A stretch of 64,000 nucleotides of DNA from Gimesia alba (lineage in GTDB: Bacteria; Planctomycetota; Planctomycetia; Planctomycetales; Planctomycetaceae), in the NCBI RefSeq assembly GCF_007744675.1, contig NZ_CP036269.1, forward strand, positions 5,001,546 to 5,065,545, given 5' to 3'. This document shows positions 47,428 to 61,065 of the stretch, one piece after another. The translations under genes and the position numbers were made by a program. The notes below the pieces were generated by a model, which searched no databases, was not told the DNA's origin, and worked only from the letters and a program-made list of their open reading frames with translations. Position 1 is the stretch's first letter. The number at the start of each line of letters is the position of its first letter.

Positions 47428-48522
47428 ATGAAAACATGCTCATTATTTACTGCCATTGTTTTATGCCTGGCTGCCTCTGCCTTGGGTCAGGTGGAAGATT
47501 TCGACAGCATCAAGCTGTATACGTTGAAAAACAATTCTGGCATGACAGTCAAGGTCACCAACTACGGTGCCATCATCACATCCATTACCGTCCCAGACCG
47601 CAACGGAAAAATGGCAGACATTGCCCTCGGTTACAATCGTGTTGAGGACTACATCAACGCGGTGGATAAGCCCTACTTCGGCGCCATCGTGGGCCGCTAC
47701 GGTAACCGCATCGCCAAAGGCCAATTCACGCTCAACGGCGAAACGTATTCCCTCGCTAAAAATAATGGCGAGAACCATCTGCACGGCGGCATCATCGGCC
47801 TCGATAAAGTCGTCTGGGACGCAACCCAGGTTTCTCCGACAAAAATCGAACTGACCTACCTCGCCAAGGACCACGAAGAAGGTTACCCGGGAAACCTCAA
47901 CATTAAAGTCACCTACACACTGACCAACAAGAATCAATTGATCGTGGACTACCTCGCGACAACCGACAAAGCAACCCCCGTCAATCTGACGCAGCACACT
48001 TACTTCAACCTGAAAGGGGAAGGCGCCGGCACCATTCTCGACCACGAACTGATGCTGAATGCCAAAAAATATACACCCGTTGATGAAACATTGATCCCCA
48101 CCGGCGAACTGGCGGCTGTCGCAGGCACACCATTTGACTTTACCTCAGCCAAACCCATTGGCCGGGACATCAATCAAAAGGATGAACAGTTGAAATTCGG
48201 CGGCGGCTTTGATCACAATTGGGTCCTCGACAAAAACGGCAAAGAAAATCAGCTGACACTCGCCGCCAAAGTGTATGAACCTGAGTCAGGACGCGTTCTC
48301 GAAATCAGCACCACCGAACCCGGAATTCAATTCTATTGCGGCAACTTCCTGGACGGGCGTTTGACTGGAAAGTCGGGCAAACCGTACGTGCATCGCGGCG
48401 GCTTCTGCCTGGAAACACAACACTATCCCGACAGTCCCAATCAACCCAATTTCCCGACCACGATCTTAAAACCGGGTGAGGAATACAAATCGACCACGGT
48501 CTTTCAATTTTCAACGAAATAA
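47428..48522 (+). CDS. Secreted aldose 1-epimerase (galactose mutarotase)
   Basis: 364 residues. Signal peptide of about 21 residues (LFTAIVLCLAASALGQ). The family core is complete: TVKVTNYGAIITSI, GRYGNRIAKGQF, NNGENHLHGG with the general acid/base histidine, TQHTYFNLKG, and TTEPGIQFYCGNF with the glutamate. It interconverts alpha and beta anomers of hexoses such as galactose or glucose, here outside the cytoplasm. AAGGAAG precedes ATG 47428; the open frame in the symporter is shadow. Ten bases after the symporter stop. Confidence 0.92.
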   Translation: MKTCSLFTAIVLCLAASALGQVEDFDSIKLYTLKNNSGMTVKVTNYGAIITSITVPDRNGKMADIALGYNRVEDYINAVDKPYFGAIVGRYGNRIAKGQFTLNGETYSLAKNNGENHLHGGIIGLDKVVWDATQVSPTKIELTYLAKDHEEGYPGNLNIKVTYTLTNKNQLIVDYLATTDKATPVNLTQHTYFNLKGEGAGTILDHELMLNAKKYTPVDETLIPTGELAAVAGTPFDFTSAKPIGRDINQKDEQLKFGGGFDHNWVLDKNGKENQLTLAAKVYEPESGRVLEISTTEPGIQFYCGNFLDGRLTGKSGKPYVHRGGFCLETQHYPDSPNQPNFPTTILKPGEEYKSTTVFQFSTK

Positions 48523-48575
48523 CGAAACCAGATCAATTTCGATCACTTCAACAACAAACTTTTTGGAATGGCGCT

Positions 48576-50879
<2,304 letters not shown>

Positions 50880-50906
50880 ACACATCGTGCTAACAGGCAG
50901 TCGAAT

Positions 50907-50953
50907 GCAGGGGGGCGATGCGGGCCTGCCTCCCTGCTCTGCCTCCATTTTTT
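50907..50953 (+). terminator. Rho-independent-type terminator of the sugar operon
   Basis: A 10-base stem (50907-50916 with 50928-50937, one G-T wobble) with an 11-base loop, followed after 10 bases by six T residues. It lies 27 bases after the GH2 stop and before the convergent heme-protein gene. Confidence 0.65.
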
Positions 50954-51012
50954 AATTTGCCAGTGAACAATAGGACCGAAATATCTTTCGTGGTAGTCAA
51001 TAAAAGAATCAA

Positions 51013-54000
51013 TCACTCAGTCGGCTTCCCATACACCTTTAATTCATGAATCGACCAGAACAGACCATGCTGGCCCGTTTGTTCAATCTTCACGAAGCGG
51101 GTTGACACACCTTTGGGAAACGGGAGATCGGTGATTGCGGTCGTCGCTTTGCCTTCGATAATGGGTTCAGACCACGTCTTGCCATCGTCGCTGATCGAGA
51201 CGGTATAGCCGCGGGGATAGTCCCCCTTTGATTTCTGCGTGTCGAGCAGAATGCTGGTCACGTTGTAAGGCTGTTGCATATCAAACGAAAACCACATACC
51301 GGGCTTCATACTCTCGTTTGTGGAATACCGCGTATTCGAATTCCCGTCAATCGCCGCCCCCACATGCTCTCCGCCATGCGAAGCGGAGAGTTTCCACGTT
51401 TTCATCACATCCAGTGTGATCGGCAGGAAATCGGCTAGTTCTTCAATCGTATAAGGTTGATCCCGGTCCTGTGTCATGCTGCGTACAAGGGCAACGTCTT
51501 CTACCGTGACTGCAGAGCCGTTATTGCCAAAACTCTTGCGAACATAAGTCAAAGCCGAGGCGATCCATGCATCGTCCTGTCGCTGCATCGACTCCATCAG
51601 ACCTGGATACTTCTTCCCCTCAATCGGCCCCTTGAGACCGTGCAGGAGAATCCGGGCCGGAAGTTCGGGAGTTGCCAGCAGGCGAGGCGATTTGGCCAGT
51701 GACGGTGCCAACTGTAACCCGTCGCTCGAAATCGCTCCCTTTCCATCGTGCCCGTGACAGCGGATACACAACAGCGTATAAGTCTGATAACCCTGCTTCA
51801 TCTGCTCTAGTGTTTTCGCATCCAGGTTGGCAAACACCGGTTGATTCCCCCCTTCCCGATATCGCAGGCTGGCCTGTGAAGAAACCAGTACCAGATCATT
51901 CTCAGCATACGCGGCGGCAAATTCGCTGATCAACTGCCGCCCCAGGTCAGACTTTGCATACCGCAACGAATTCACCGCCTGCACGACAACACCGATGTCG
52001 TCATCATAGCCGGCATCCGCAACGTACTTCACAAGATCGGCATCGTCTGCCAGTAAAGGCTCACTGAGTCGCATCGCCGCCTGTTTCACTCGCGAATCGG
52101 AATCACCGAGCGCAGTCAGAATCAACACTTTCGTCGTCGCTTCCAATCCGTCCAATGTCCACAGTGCATGCAAGCGTCCCAGAGGGTAATCACCGGTTTT
52201 TACTAACTGTTCCAAAGCGGGAACGACTGATTTGTCACTTCGTAACACGATCAACTTCTGCGCCGTATCACGTCGCCAACCATTGGAGTGCGAAAGTTCT
52301 TCCACCAGTTGTGCAGTGGTCATACCTAACAGTTTCGGAGGCGGCTGGCGATTCGTTGTTTCATGCACAACGCGATAGATGCGACCACGGCCGATGTTTT
52401 TCGCAAAGCCCTCTTTGTCGATTACGCCTCGCAAATAAGAGCCTTTCCGCGTCCAGTTCCCTTCCTGAATAATGCCGCGATACATATCAACAATATAAAG
52501 GCATCCATCAGGACCGGTGGCCGACCAGAGCGGACGAAAGTTTTTATCCGTCGAAGCAATAAATTCCGAATTTTCATAGGCATTGCTAAGCATTGTCTTG
52601 CCGTCGATCTGTGTCACTTTCGCCCGTCGCACCAGGCGACCGACCGGCTCGGGGAGAATATAGTCTCCCTTAAAATCATCGGGCATCTGATCGCCACGAT
52701 AAATCGATTGTCCGGCACAACCAGTAAATCGATTCAACCCGCCCCGTTCCTTATCGACGCGTCCCAGTCCGCCCTGAACATCGACCATCTTTACAATCGG
52801 GTAGACGGCTTCGAAATTCGGTTCAAGTTCTCCGGGTAAGTTCAATCTGCCGTACTGCGGCAGTTGTTGGAATCCATACGCCGGTTTCTCTCCCCCCGCA
52901 GCTGAGAGGAAGAACCGCCCGACATCATCCATCGCCAGCCCCCATTGACCGTGATCACCGTAGATCCGCTCGGACTCCCATTTCCCGTTTCGGAAACGGT
53001 GCCGTTGGGATCCCAAGCGTGCAGAGTAAATCCAATTATCAATGCCCCAGGTCAGCGCACTGTTTTGGTGTTCGAGGTTCCCCCCTGCTTTGCCCCCCGG
53101 ATAGAGCAGAATTTTTTCGTCCGCCACGCCATCGCCGTTGGTATCGCGGTAGCTGTAGTAATCTTCGGTGTACGTTTCATTGACGATAATCCGATCATCG
53201 AACGGCAAAATCATGCGCGGCAGGACCATATTGTCAATGAATCGCGAGACTTTATCCATGCGGCCGTCACCGTCCGTATCTTCCAGCATCGACACGCGCG
53301 ACCGGGGCAAATCCTGATCAACACCATCCGCATCCTGCATATAAGTCCGCATCTCAGCCACATACATCCGCGCGTTGCCATCCCAGACACAGAGCACCGG
53401 CTCTTCAATCATCGGCTCCGCAGCCACCAGTTCCAGCCGGTAACCGGGTGCCAGATGAATCCGCTTCATCGATTCTTCAGGAGAATAAAATGTGGAATCG
53501 GCGTCTTCCGGTTCGCGCATCACACCCGGCTGTTTAGCAGGAATCGTCACACGGGGTGGTGCCGTCATTTTCGGGTCACCCACAGAGGCAAGGTAAGCCA
53601 GCAGATCAGAGACCTGTGACTCGGGAACTCCCTTCAAAAGTCCCTTCGGCATCACGGAAACCGATTGTTTGACAAGTTCCTCAATTTCATCGCGGGGAAT
53701 CGTCTGCTCTTCGACCAATTGATGATCCGGGATCAACACAGTCACTGCGTCGTCGGTCTGATTCGTGATCCGTCCCGTGAGAACTTTTCCCGACTCCAGC
53801 AGAATCGAATATGCCTCATATCCCTTTTTGATCTGTTTGCTCGGCTCATTGATCGACTCCAGAAATTCCTGCCGCGTCAATGGCTTCTCAGGCTTGGTCA
53901 AATCCGGCCCCAGTGAAACCGTTTTCCCATCCACGGCATGACAGGCCGCACACCCCCGCTGCGCAAACAGAGCCCGCCCCCGGCGATAGTTGCCAACATG

Positions 54001-54084
54001 CTTATCTGGTTTTGAAACATCAGCAGCCTGTGAATCAACCGGAAAACAGAGCATAAACGCAAGCGCAAAACAACAGAATTTCAT
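51013..54084 (-). CDS. Large heme-binding dehydrogenase-like protein with HEAT and discoidin parts
   Basis: 1023 residues. Signal peptide (1-20), then a c-type heme site Cys45-x-x-Cys48-His (GCAACH), then a planctomycetal membrane-bound-dehydrogenase beta-propeller (residues about 210-580; NARMYVAEM, DTDGDGRMDK, DRIIVNETYTEDYYSY, MYRGIIQEGNW). HEAT-like helices follow (about 600-770), then a second heme c site (LLCIRCHGHDGKG), and a C-terminal discoidin-type (F5/8C) carbohydrate-binding module (WFSFDMQQPYNVTSILLDTQ). It likely oxidises a carbohydrate-like substrate at the cell surface and passes electrons to heme. Third gene of the operon with DUF1501 and PSCyt1 genes. Confidence 0.85.
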   Translation of the reverse strand: MKFCCFALAFMLCFPVDSQAADVSKPDKHVGNYRRGRALFAQRGCAACHAVDGKTVSLGPDLTKPEKPLTRQEFLESINEPSKQIKKGYEAYSILLESGKVLTGRITNQTDDAVTVLIPDHQLVEEQTIPRDEIEELVKQSVSVMPKGLLKGVPESQVSDLLAYLASVGDPKMTAPPRVTIPAKQPGVMREPEDADSTFYSPEESMKRIHLAPGYRLELVAAEPMIEEPVLCVWDGNARMYVAEMRTYMQDADGVDQDLPRSRVSMLEDTDGDGRMDKVSRFIDNMVLPRMILPFDDRIIVNETYTEDYYSYRDTNGDGVADEKILLYPGGKAGGNLEHQNSALTWGIDNWIYSARLGSQRHRFRNGKWESERIYGDHGQWGLAMDDVGRFFLSAAGGEKPAYGFQQLPQYGRLNLPGELEPNFEAVYPIVKMVDVQGGLGRVDKERGGLNRFTGCAGQSIYRGDQMPDDFKGDYILPEPVGRLVRRAKVTQIDGKTMLSNAYENSEFIASTDKNFRPLWSATGPDGCLYIVDMYRGIIQEGNWTRKGSYLRGVIDKEGFAKNIGRGRIYRVVHETTNRQPPPKLLGMTTAQLVEELSHSNGWRRDTAQKLIVLRSDKSVVPALEQLVKTGDYPLGRLHALWTLDGLEATTKVLILTALGDSDSRVKQAAMRLSEPLLADDADLVKYVADAGYDDDIGVVVQAVNSLRYAKSDLGRQLISEFAAAYAENDLVLVSSQASLRYREGGNQPVFANLDAKTLEQMKQGYQTYTLLCIRCHGHDGKGAISSDGLQLAPSLAKSPRLLATPELPARILLHGLKGPIEGKKYPGLMESMQRQDDAWIASALTYVRKSFGNNGSAVTVEDVALVRSMTQDRDQPYTIEELADFLPITLDVMKTWKLSASHGGEHVGAAIDGNSNTRYSTNESMKPGMWFSFDMQQPYNVTSILLDTQKSKGDYPRGYTVSISDDGKTWSEPIIEGKATTAITDLPFPKGVSTRFVKIEQTGQHGLFWSIHELKVYGKPTE

Positions 54085-54185
54085 TCCGAGACTTTCAGAG
54101 AATCAAGGCAAGGCAGTGCTTATGAAAAGCGTAAGAAACGAACAAAGTAATGCTAAATATCAACGACATCTTCCGCGTTGGGTGC

Positions 54186-54208
54186 CACTGTCGGCTGGCC
54201 CGACAGTG
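54186..54208. repeat. Hairpin repeat, copy 2
   Basis: CACTGTCGG-CTGGC-CCGACAGTG is a perfect 9-base stem with a 5-base loop, preceded by GGGTGC. It differs from the copy at 33211-33229 by paired changes in the stem. It lies between the DUF1501 and heme-protein genes of the operon. Confidence 0.65.
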
Positions 54209-54257
54209 CAGATCATCTACAGCATCCCTAGCCCGGACAATTCCCACAAAACCAGCA

Positions 54258-55715
54258 TCACCCCAAAATGTCGTGCATGACGTGGGCTTCTTCGACGCCG
54301 GTGAGGCGGGCGTCGAGGCCGCGGTATTTGTAGGTCAGGCGACGATGGTCGATGCCCATGCAGTGCAGGATGGTGGCGTTCATGTCGCGGATGTGGACCG
54401 GATTTTCGACGATGTTGTAGCAGAAATCGTCGGTCTTGCCGTATTCGAAACCCCGTTTGATGCCACCGCCCGCCATCCAGATCGAGAAACAACGGCCATG
54501 ATGATCGCGGCCCGCACTCGGGCTGCCAATGGCGCCCTGACTGTAAACGGTGCGACCGAATTCGCCGCCCCAGATCACCAGCGTTTCATCCAACAGACCA
54601 CGTTGTTTCAGATCTTTGATCAGCGCGGCTGAGGGTTGATCGACGTCGAGACACTGGTTCGGCAGTTGTGCTTTGAGCGAGACATGCTGGTCCCAGCCAC
54701 GGTGGAAGAGTTGCACGAACCGGACGCCGCGCTCGGTCATCCGGCGGGCCAGCAGACAATTGGCAGCAAAGCTGCCCGGCTTGCGGGATTCGGGTCCGTA
54801 CATTTCAAATGTTTTCTGCGTCTCACTGGAGAGGTCCATCAGTTCGGGGACCGAGGTCTGCATTCGGTACGCCATCTCATACGAATTGATGCGAGCCTGA
54901 ATTTCAGGATCGCCGATTTCTTCAGCCTGACCCCGGTTCAGAGTGGCTAAATCGTCTAATAATTTGCGACGCTGTTTTCGATCGATACCCGCCGGATTCG
55001 ACAGATACAACACCGGGCTGGAACCGGGACGCAGTTTGACGCCCTGATGACTGGGTGGCAGAAAGCCGGAACCCCAGAGGCGATCAAACAGAGGCTGTCC
55101 CGGATTTTTTCCCGTTCCCTGTGATAGCATCACCATATACGCGGGCAGGTTTTCGTTTTCGCTTCCCAACCCGTAACTCAGCCAGGAGCCAAGGCTCGCA
55201 TGGCCGATCTGCTGGGTGCCCGTATTGATGAAGGTAATCGCGGGATCGTGGTTGATCGCTTCGGTATTAAGCGATTTGATAATCGTAATATCATCGGCGA
55301 TGGTCTGCGTATGCGGCAGCCGCTCGCTGATCCAGGTCTGATGTTCGCCGCACTGCTTCATTTCCCAGAAGGGTGCCACAACCGGATACGATTTCTGGCG
55401 GGCCGTCATCCCCGTCACCCTTTGTGTCCCCTTTACGGAATCGGGCAGATCCGAACCGTGCAGTTTGCGCAGAATCGGCTTGTAGTCGAACAGGTCGACG
55501 TGCGAAGGTCCGCCCGACTGAAACAGGTAGATAATCCGTTTCGCCTTGGGTGCAATTTGCTGTACGCCTTCGGGAATCGCTTCCGCATTCGCACTCTGAT
55601 TGAACAGTTCCGGGTAAAGCAAGCTCGCCAGAGCTGCCCCGCCGATGCCACGTGCCGAGCGTCCGAGCAGCGTGCGCCGTGTTATATTGCGTTCGTATTC
55701 AAATATTGGGTCCAT
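54258..55715 (-). CDS. DUF1501 protein (sulfatase-like, secreted)
   Basis: 485 residues. A twin-arginine-like N-terminus ([23 protein letters not shown]) suggests export. Family members have an alkaline-phosphatase-like fold. It carries typical blocks ([60 protein letters not shown]). Function unknown; always linked with PSCyt1/DUF1549/DUF1553 proteins. A GTG at 55718 overlaps the stop of the upstream gene; the ATG three bases later is used. Confidence 0.92.
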   Translation of the reverse strand: MDPIFEYERNITRRTLLGRSARGIGGAALASLLYPELFNQSANAEAIPEGVQQIAPKAKRIIYLFQSGGPSHVDLFDYKPILRKLHGSDLPDSVKGTQRVTGMTARQKSYPVVAPFWEMKQCGEHQTWISERLPHTQTIADDITIIKSLNTEAINHDPAITFINTGTQQIGHASLGSWLSYGLGSENENLPAYMVMLSQGTGKNPGQPLFDRLWGSGFLPPSHQGVKLRPGSSPVLYLSNPAGIDRKQRRKLLDDLATLNRGQAEEIGDPEIQARINSYEMAYRMQTSVPELMDLSSETQKTFEMYGPESRKPGSFAANCLLARRMTERGVRFVQLFHRGWDQHVSLKAQLPNQCLDVDQPSAALIKDLKQRGLLDETLVIWGGEFGRTVYSQGAIGSPSAGRDHHGRCFSIWMAGGGIKRGFEYGKTDDFCYNIVENPVHIRDMNATILHCMGIDHRRLTYKYRGLDARLTGVEEAHVMHDILG

Positions 55716-55717
55716 CA

Positions 55718-58700
55718 CTATCCCCGGGTAATAAATTCGTAAGTATTGAAAATCATGCTGGCCACCGCGGTCCAGGCAGCCACTTCCGCAGGAGCCAGCG
55801 CTTCATCGCGGCTCGACTCTCCCTGACTCAACAAAGCCAGTGCGGCACTTTCATTTGTTTGATAATTTTTCAGTTCGCGTTGGTAAGCGGCTTTGGCCGT
55901 TTTCACTTCCCACGCTTCAGGCAAACGCCCCAACGCTTCTTTGAAAGCAAACTGAATCCGCGAATCGATGTCCGAACCACCTTCTTTCATGATCCGCTCG
56001 GCGTAGTTCCGTGATGCTTCCACGAACTGCACGTCATTCAACAGTACCAGCGACTGCAGCGGCGTATTCGTGCGTGCCCGACTCACCAGACAGACTTCGC
56101 GGTTCGGTGCGTCAAAGGTCTGCATGTTTGGCGGTGGAACGGTCCGTTTCCAGTAGGTATACATACTCCGACGATACAGTTTCTCGCCGTGATCCTGCAC
56201 GAAGACCTGCGCGGTTGCGGGAGAACTGCCATAGTGACTGACTTCCCGCCAGAGTCCTTCCGGCTGGTAGGGGTTCACACTCGCTCCGCCCACGCGTTCG
56301 ACGAGCAAGCCGGAGACTTTGAGGGTGGCGTCCCGAATCGCTTCTGCCTGCAAACGGAACCGACCGCCGCGCGCCAGCAGACGATTCTGCGGGTCCCGCT
56401 TCCAGAGTTCCGGCGTTCCCGAGGACGACTGTTGATACGTGGCCGACATCAGGATCTTCTTGATGATGCGTTTGACATCCCAACCCGACTCATAAAAATC
56501 AACTGCCAGCCAGTCAAGCAGTTTCGGATGCGTTGGCGGATCACCCTGTGAACCAAAGTCGGCGGTCGTGGAAACGATGCCCTGCCCGAACAGCATTTCC
56601 CAGAACCGATTGATGGCCACGCGGGTCACCAGCGGATTCTCACGCGAGGTCAACCACTGGGCGAGTGCCATCCGATTCGCGGGTGCTTTCTCTGGTAAAC
56701 CGGGTAAGAAGCCGGGCACGCCTGTGGAAACTTTCTCGGTCGGCTGATCGTACTGTCCACGATTGAGAATAAATGTTTCCCGCGGCTTTTTCGCCGTGTT
56801 CATGATCATGGTTTCAAACGAACTTGTCAGCATCTGGCGACGCTCTTTGAGATTAACTAATTGATGCCGCAAATTTTTGAATTCGGGAGCAATCTGGCTA
56901 TAGTAGGCTTTTAGAGTTTCGATCTGTTTCGCATTGCGGGCGTTCGGATCGACGGCAAGTATGCTTTGAATCTCAGCAGGAATGTTGGTGCCGTCATCCT
57001 GGCCTGAGATTCCGAAAACCTGATAATCGCCGGCCATCAGAGTCTGACCTCCGCCAAACTTGCCGCCCCCCCAGACCAGCATCACAGTGACGTAGTGCGA
57101 GTTTTTCGCATCGTAGGGTTTGTCAAATGTCACCGTCAAATGTTGCTGCTTCTTGTTTTCCGGCGCGGGAGACCAGCCGTTGTGGTCTCGCGGATCGAGA
57201 CAATCGATGACCGGATAATCGGGGTGTGAATTGCTGGCAGTGATCTTGGCGATATTAAACATCGCATACAGGTCAAGCTGATCGGAATGGATTGCGGTTC
57301 CCGAGGCCGCGAAGCTCGTCAGAATGAATCCGCCGGGGAAGGACTGTTTCTTGCCGTGCCCGATGCCCCCTTCCGGTAATTTTTCATTGGGATAAAAGAC
57401 AATCCGCAGCCCCGTGAGTTGGTCAACGCCTTCTTTGACTTTGAGAGAAATCGAAGGCGAACGGCCACTGGGCTTTAATGCCAGCACGTGCCCGTCCTCA
57501 CTGGTTTCAAAGGCGGTCCGCGTATTTGGATCGGAGACCTTGATGATCTCCAGTTCGTGCAGTTTCAAACCCTGGCCGCGTTCCGCCAGTTCCCGTTTTA
57601 CTTGCGATTCCCAGGCAGCAAGCTTTGTCTCGTCTGGGTGGGCCAGTTCGTTCTCCAGACGAGTCAGCTCCTGATCCAGAGATTTGATTTCTTCAGCAGC
57701 GAATGAAAGTTCCGTTTTCACCGACAACTTGGGACCGGCATTGATTCCGGCGTTCCCGTCCAGCCCCCGGTCTTCAAGCGTATTGAAGTAAGCAAAGAAC
57801 TGATAAAAGTCTTTCATCGTGATCGGATCGTATTTGTGATTGTGACACTGAGCACAGCCCATCGTTAAACCGAGAAAGACTTCGGACGTGGTCTTCACCC
57901 GATCGACGGTGTAGTTCACCAGATTCTCTGCGGGAATCGTGCCCCCTTCGTGCGTGATCATGTGATTGCGACTGAAGCCGGTGGCGACTTTCTGCCAGGG
58001 AGTCGCGTCGGGAATCAGATCGCCGGCAATCTGTTCGGTGATGAATTCATTAAACGGTTTATTCTTATGGAAGGAGTCAATCACCCAGTCCCGCCAGAGC
58101 CACATATGCCGGCCGCCGTCGATCGAATAACCGTTTGTGTCAGCATAGCGGGCCAGATCGAGCCACTTGAGCGTCATGCGTTCCGCGTACTGTGGAGATG
58201 CCAGCAGTTGGTCGACCAGCTTTTCATAGGCGTTCGGATCTTTCGAATTCACAAATGCATCAACTTCGGCTGCTGAGGGGGGTAAACCCTGTAGATCCAG
58301 ATAGAGGCGGCGAATCAAACTCCGACGGTCGGCTGGTTTGGAAGGAGCGAGTCCCGCTTGTTCCAGTCTCGCGAGCACAAAATAATCGATCTCGTTTTTC
58401 GGCCAGCCGGTCTGTTTGACTTTGGGTAAAGAGAGTCGTTCCGGTTTGACGTACGCCCAGTGATCGTGCCACTCGGCGCCTTGCTTGACCCACTGCTTGA
58501 GCAGTTCAATCTCTGCGGGCTTCAATGTTTTTCCTGAATCAGCGGGCGGCATTTGCTCATCGGCATCGGTCGACAAAATTCGCTCGATCAAGGCACTCTC
58601 TTTCAGATTGCCCGGTACGATGGCGCTCTCGAAAGCGCCTGCTTTCGTATCGAGCCGTAAATCGGCTTCGCGGTGTTTCTCATCGGGGCCGTGACAGAAA

Positions 58701-58870
58701 AAACAGTTATTGGAGAGAATCGGACGGATGTCGCGACTGAAGTCAACTTTCGCTTCGACAGACGCCGTGAGCGGTTGACTCTCTTCCGCAGCAAAGACCG
58801 AAATAAATGTAGCCCCCAACACAACACAGGGGAGCCAGATTAAAAGGGAACGAGAACGCATATTGATCAT
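55718..58870 (-). CDS. PSCyt1/DUF1549/DUF1553 cytochrome c protein
   Basis: 1050 residues. Signal peptide and then a Planctomycete cytochrome c-like heme site Cys56-x-x-Cys59-His ([20 protein letters not shown]). DUF1549 follows with [33 protein letters not shown] (landmark) and an additional [12 protein letters not shown]. The DUF1553 part near the C-terminus has [39 protein letters not shown] and [24 protein letters not shown]. Typical PSD1 family protein, presumed periplasmic redox or carbohydrate role, not shown. First gene of the minus-strand operon; the following gene overlaps by one base. Confidence 0.93.
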   Translation of the reverse strand: MINMRSRSLLIWLPCVVLGATFISVFAAEESQPLTASVEAKVDFSRDIRPILSNNCFFCHGPDEKHREADLRLDTKAGAFESAIVPGNLKESALIERILSTDADEQMPPADSGKTLKPAEIELLKQWVKQGAEWHDHWAYVKPERLSLPKVKQTGWPKNEIDYFVLARLEQAGLAPSKPADRRSLIRRLYLDLQGLPPSAAEVDAFVNSKDPNAYEKLVDQLLASPQYAERMTLKWLDLARYADTNGYSIDGGRHMWLWRDWVIDSFHKNKPFNEFITEQIAGDLIPDATPWQKVATGFSRNHMITHEGGTIPAENLVNYTVDRVKTTSEVFLGLTMGCAQCHNHKYDPITMKDFYQFFAYFNTLEDRGLDGNAGINAGPKLSVKTELSFAAEEIKSLDQELTRLENELAHPDETKLAAWESQVKRELAERGQGLKLHELEIIKVSDPNTRTAFETSEDGHVLALKPSGRSPSISLKVKEGVDQLTGLRIVFYPNEKLPEGGIGHGKKQSFPGGFILTSFAASGTAIHSDQLDLYAMFNIAKITASNSHPDYPVIDCLDPRDHNGWSPAPENKKQQHLTVTFDKPYDAKNSHYVTVMLVWGGGKFGGGQTLMAGDYQVFGISGQDDGTNIPAEIQSILAVDPNARNAKQIETLKAYYSQIAPEFKNLRHQLVNLKERRQMLTSSFETMIMNTAKKPRETFILNRGQYDQPTEKVSTGVPGFLPGLPEKAPANRMALAQWLTSRENPLVTRVAINRFWEMLFGQGIVSTTADFGSQGDPPTHPKLLDWLAVDFYESGWDVKRIIKKILMSATYQQSSSGTPELWKRDPQNRLLARGGRFRLQAEAIRDATLKVSGLLVERVGGASVNPYQPEGLWREVSHYGSSPATAQVFVQDHGEKLYRRSMYTYWKRTVPPPNMQTFDAPNREVCLVSRARTNTPLQSLVLLNDVQFVEASRNYAERIMKEGGSDIDSRIQFAFKEALGRLPEAWEVKTAKAAYQRELKNYQTNESAALALLSQGESSRDEALAPAEVAAWTAVASMIFNTYEFITRG

Positions 58871-59082
58871 GCCCTATATTTTCTCATCTGGTAGCGATCC
58901 TGGTGCGTCTCTTAGAAACCAAACCATGCCATCATGGTCCGGGAGAACAGGTGGGTCCCAGCAAACGGATCGTTACCTTGATCTTAGAGCCTCAGAATGG
59001 GGCCTGTCAAGCAAGGAATCGACGCGTCCCAACCATTTATGGTGTCTGAATTTAAAACTACTTATTTTGCCAAGAAACATTA

Positions 59083-59128
59083 CAAAAAAGGCCCGCAGAA
59101 CGCCTTGATTCAAACGTTTTGCGGGCCT
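59083..59128 (-). terminator. Rho-independent terminator after aldehyde dehydrogenase
   Basis: On the minus strand a 14-base GC-rich stem (59128-59115 with 59102-59089, one mismatch), 12-base loop, then six T residues. It begins 25 bases after the aldehyde dehydrogenase stop. Clearest terminator in the window. Confidence 0.9.
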
Positions 59129-59152
59129 GAAAATCTCACAAGTAAAGATCGC

Positions 59153-60646
59153 TTACAGAGGACGTACGACCGACAGGCTACGCCAGTAGTCGAACAGGGT
59201 TTCGACAGACAACACGCCGCCACCCATGCCGCTCTTATTGATGCCGGCATAAGGCACGCCGTGAGCGAAGACATTGTGTGCATTGATCCAGCTATTGCCG
59301 GCACACATAGCTTCCGCGACGCGAGCCGCGCGGCTCAGGTCAGACGTCCAGACGCTGTTCGCCAGACCGTAGTCGGTTGCGTTGGTCATCTCGATTGCCT
59401 GCGCTTCGGTTTCGAACGGCGCCAGATACGCGACGGGGCCGAAAATTTCTTCGCGGGCCGCGACATTGTCCAGTGAGCCCGCCAAGAGCGCCGGCTTCAC
59501 GTAGTAACCATTGTAGCCTTCGACTTTCGCAGCTCCCCCTTCGAGTAGACACTCGGCCCCTTCGGCCTGCCCTTTTTCCAGATACGAAAGCACGCGCTTG
59601 TGTTGCTTTTCATTCACTACGGGCCCCATCTGCGAAGCATCATTCAGCTGATACCCGACCTGGACTTTTTTCAGACGCCCGACACATTCATTGACGAATT
59701 CATCGTAGATATCTTTGTGAACCAGCCAACGGGTGGCATCACAACAGACCTGACCGGTGTGGAAGGTAATCGCATTCACCAGTTTTTCTGCCGTATCAGG
59801 AATGTCGATATCATTAAAGAGAACGGCAGCCCCCTTGCCACCCAGTTCCAGTTTGACCGGCACCAGATTACGGCCGCAGGATTCTGCAACCAGACGCCCC
59901 ACTTCGGGAGAGCCGGTGAAGGACATGCGTTTGAGTTTAGGATTGGCAGACAGTGCGGCTCCCGCGACTGAACCGAGTCCGGGAACGACGTTAATGACAC
60001 CATCGGGAATGCCGACTTCTTTGGCCAGTCGTGCCAGATAAATGGCGGACATCGGCGTATCTTCCGCCGGTTTAATGACGACTGTATTTCCCGCTGCCAA
60101 AGCAGGTGCGATACCCCAGCCGATCAGCAGAAACGGGAAGTTCCAGGGGAAGATGAAGCCGCAGGCACCGTAAGGCTGACGCACGGTCCAGGCTTCGTGA
60201 TTGGGAACAGCCAGAACGGAACGACGTTGAACGTGTTGAGCCAGGTCGGCGAAGTAACGCATCGTATCCACAAAGTTCTGCACATCGCCTTGTGCCTGTG
60301 CTTCGATTTTCCCGGCGTCCAGCGATTCGAGTTGAGCGATCATCGGTTTGTGCTTTTCGACGGCATCCGCCAGACGATGCAGCAGCGCACTGCGTTCGTT
60401 CTGCGGCAATTGGGCCCAGCCGGTTTTGCGGAATGCGGCATCCGCGACATCGACGGCCATATCAATATCAGCAGCCTGGAAGCTGAAGACTTCGGCCAGT
60501 TGTTTTCCCGATCCCGGATCGGATGTGACGAACGTCTCACCGCTGTTCGCTTCGACTTCGTTTCCCCCGACAATACCTTTCAATGGCCCCCCTTCGAGAA
60601 AGGCTTTGACTTCGGGATACAGTTCACTGGCTGTAGTTGTTGACAT
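59153..60646 (-). CDS. NAD(P)-dependent aldehyde dehydrogenase
   Basis: 497 residues, full-length ALDH superfamily. Landmarks are the nucleotide block PWNFPFLLIGWGIAPALAAGNTVVIKPAEDTP, the catalytic glutamate in LELGGKGA, and the nucleophilic cysteine in TGQVCCDATRW near residue 310, with EEIFGPVAYLAPF near the end. It oxidises an aldehyde to the acid. The Cys-Cys at the active site is a common variant. Substrate unknown. It stands alone, with a strong terminator behind and 419 bases in front. Confidence 0.93.
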   Translation of the reverse strand: MSTTTASELYPEVKAFLEGGPLKGIVGGNEVEANSGETFVTSDPGSGKQLAEVFSFQAADIDMAVDVADAAFRKTGWAQLPQNERSALLHRLADAVEKHKPMIAQLESLDAGKIEAQAQGDVQNFVDTMRYFADLAQHVQRRSVLAVPNHEAWTVRQPYGACGFIFPWNFPFLLIGWGIAPALAAGNTVVIKPAEDTPMSAIYLARLAKEVGIPDGVINVVPGLGSVAGAALSANPKLKRMSFTGSPEVGRLVAESCGRNLVPVKLELGGKGAAVLFNDIDIPDTAEKLVNAITFHTGQVCCDATRWLVHKDIYDEFVNECVGRLKKVQVGYQLNDASQMGPVVNEKQHKRVLSYLEKGQAEGAECLLEGGAAKVEGYNGYYVKPALLAGSLDNVAAREEIFGPVAYLAPFETEAQAIEMTNATDYGLANSVWTSDLSRAARVAEAMCAGNSWINAHNVFAHGVPYAGINKSGMGGGVLSVETLFDYWRSLSVVRPL

Positions 60647-61065
60647 CGTGCGCTCCTGTTCAATGAATTTCAGAAATGACGGATTCGCGCCTCGATCTTC
60701 AAAACATCATTTGTTTGATCCAAGGCTGATTTCTTGCGTTAATTATCCCCGACGGCCTCCTGCTGCCTCATTTCATCATAACCGGAACGCATCCCGAATT
60801 TAAACTCAAAACGCGGTTTAGTTTGGTAGTTCACTGTGATCTGGCTGTGGTAAATATAATGCCTTAAATCGACCATCTGATAAAAGAGACAGGCAAATCA
60901 ATTGAGTGAGCTTATGAAGTCTGGGACGGGTAGCCTCAGAACATTCTAGAACCAGCTTCTTGATCTTTTAATCCTGAAGCTGGTTATAGAATTAATCGTA
61001 ACAGAAACCGACTCGATTATCAGAAAAAATACCAGACGCTCTGGAAGTCAGTTTTAATGATGCTA
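60647..61065. other. Intergenic region with one stem-loop
   Basis: About 419 bases between two minus-strand genes. It carries a perfect 10-base inverted repeat (60950-60959 with 60976-60985) around a 16-base loop, without a T run on either strand. It could end transcripts of the upstream unknown gene (stop at 61066) or be a structural repeat. Nothing else recognised. Confidence 0.5.
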
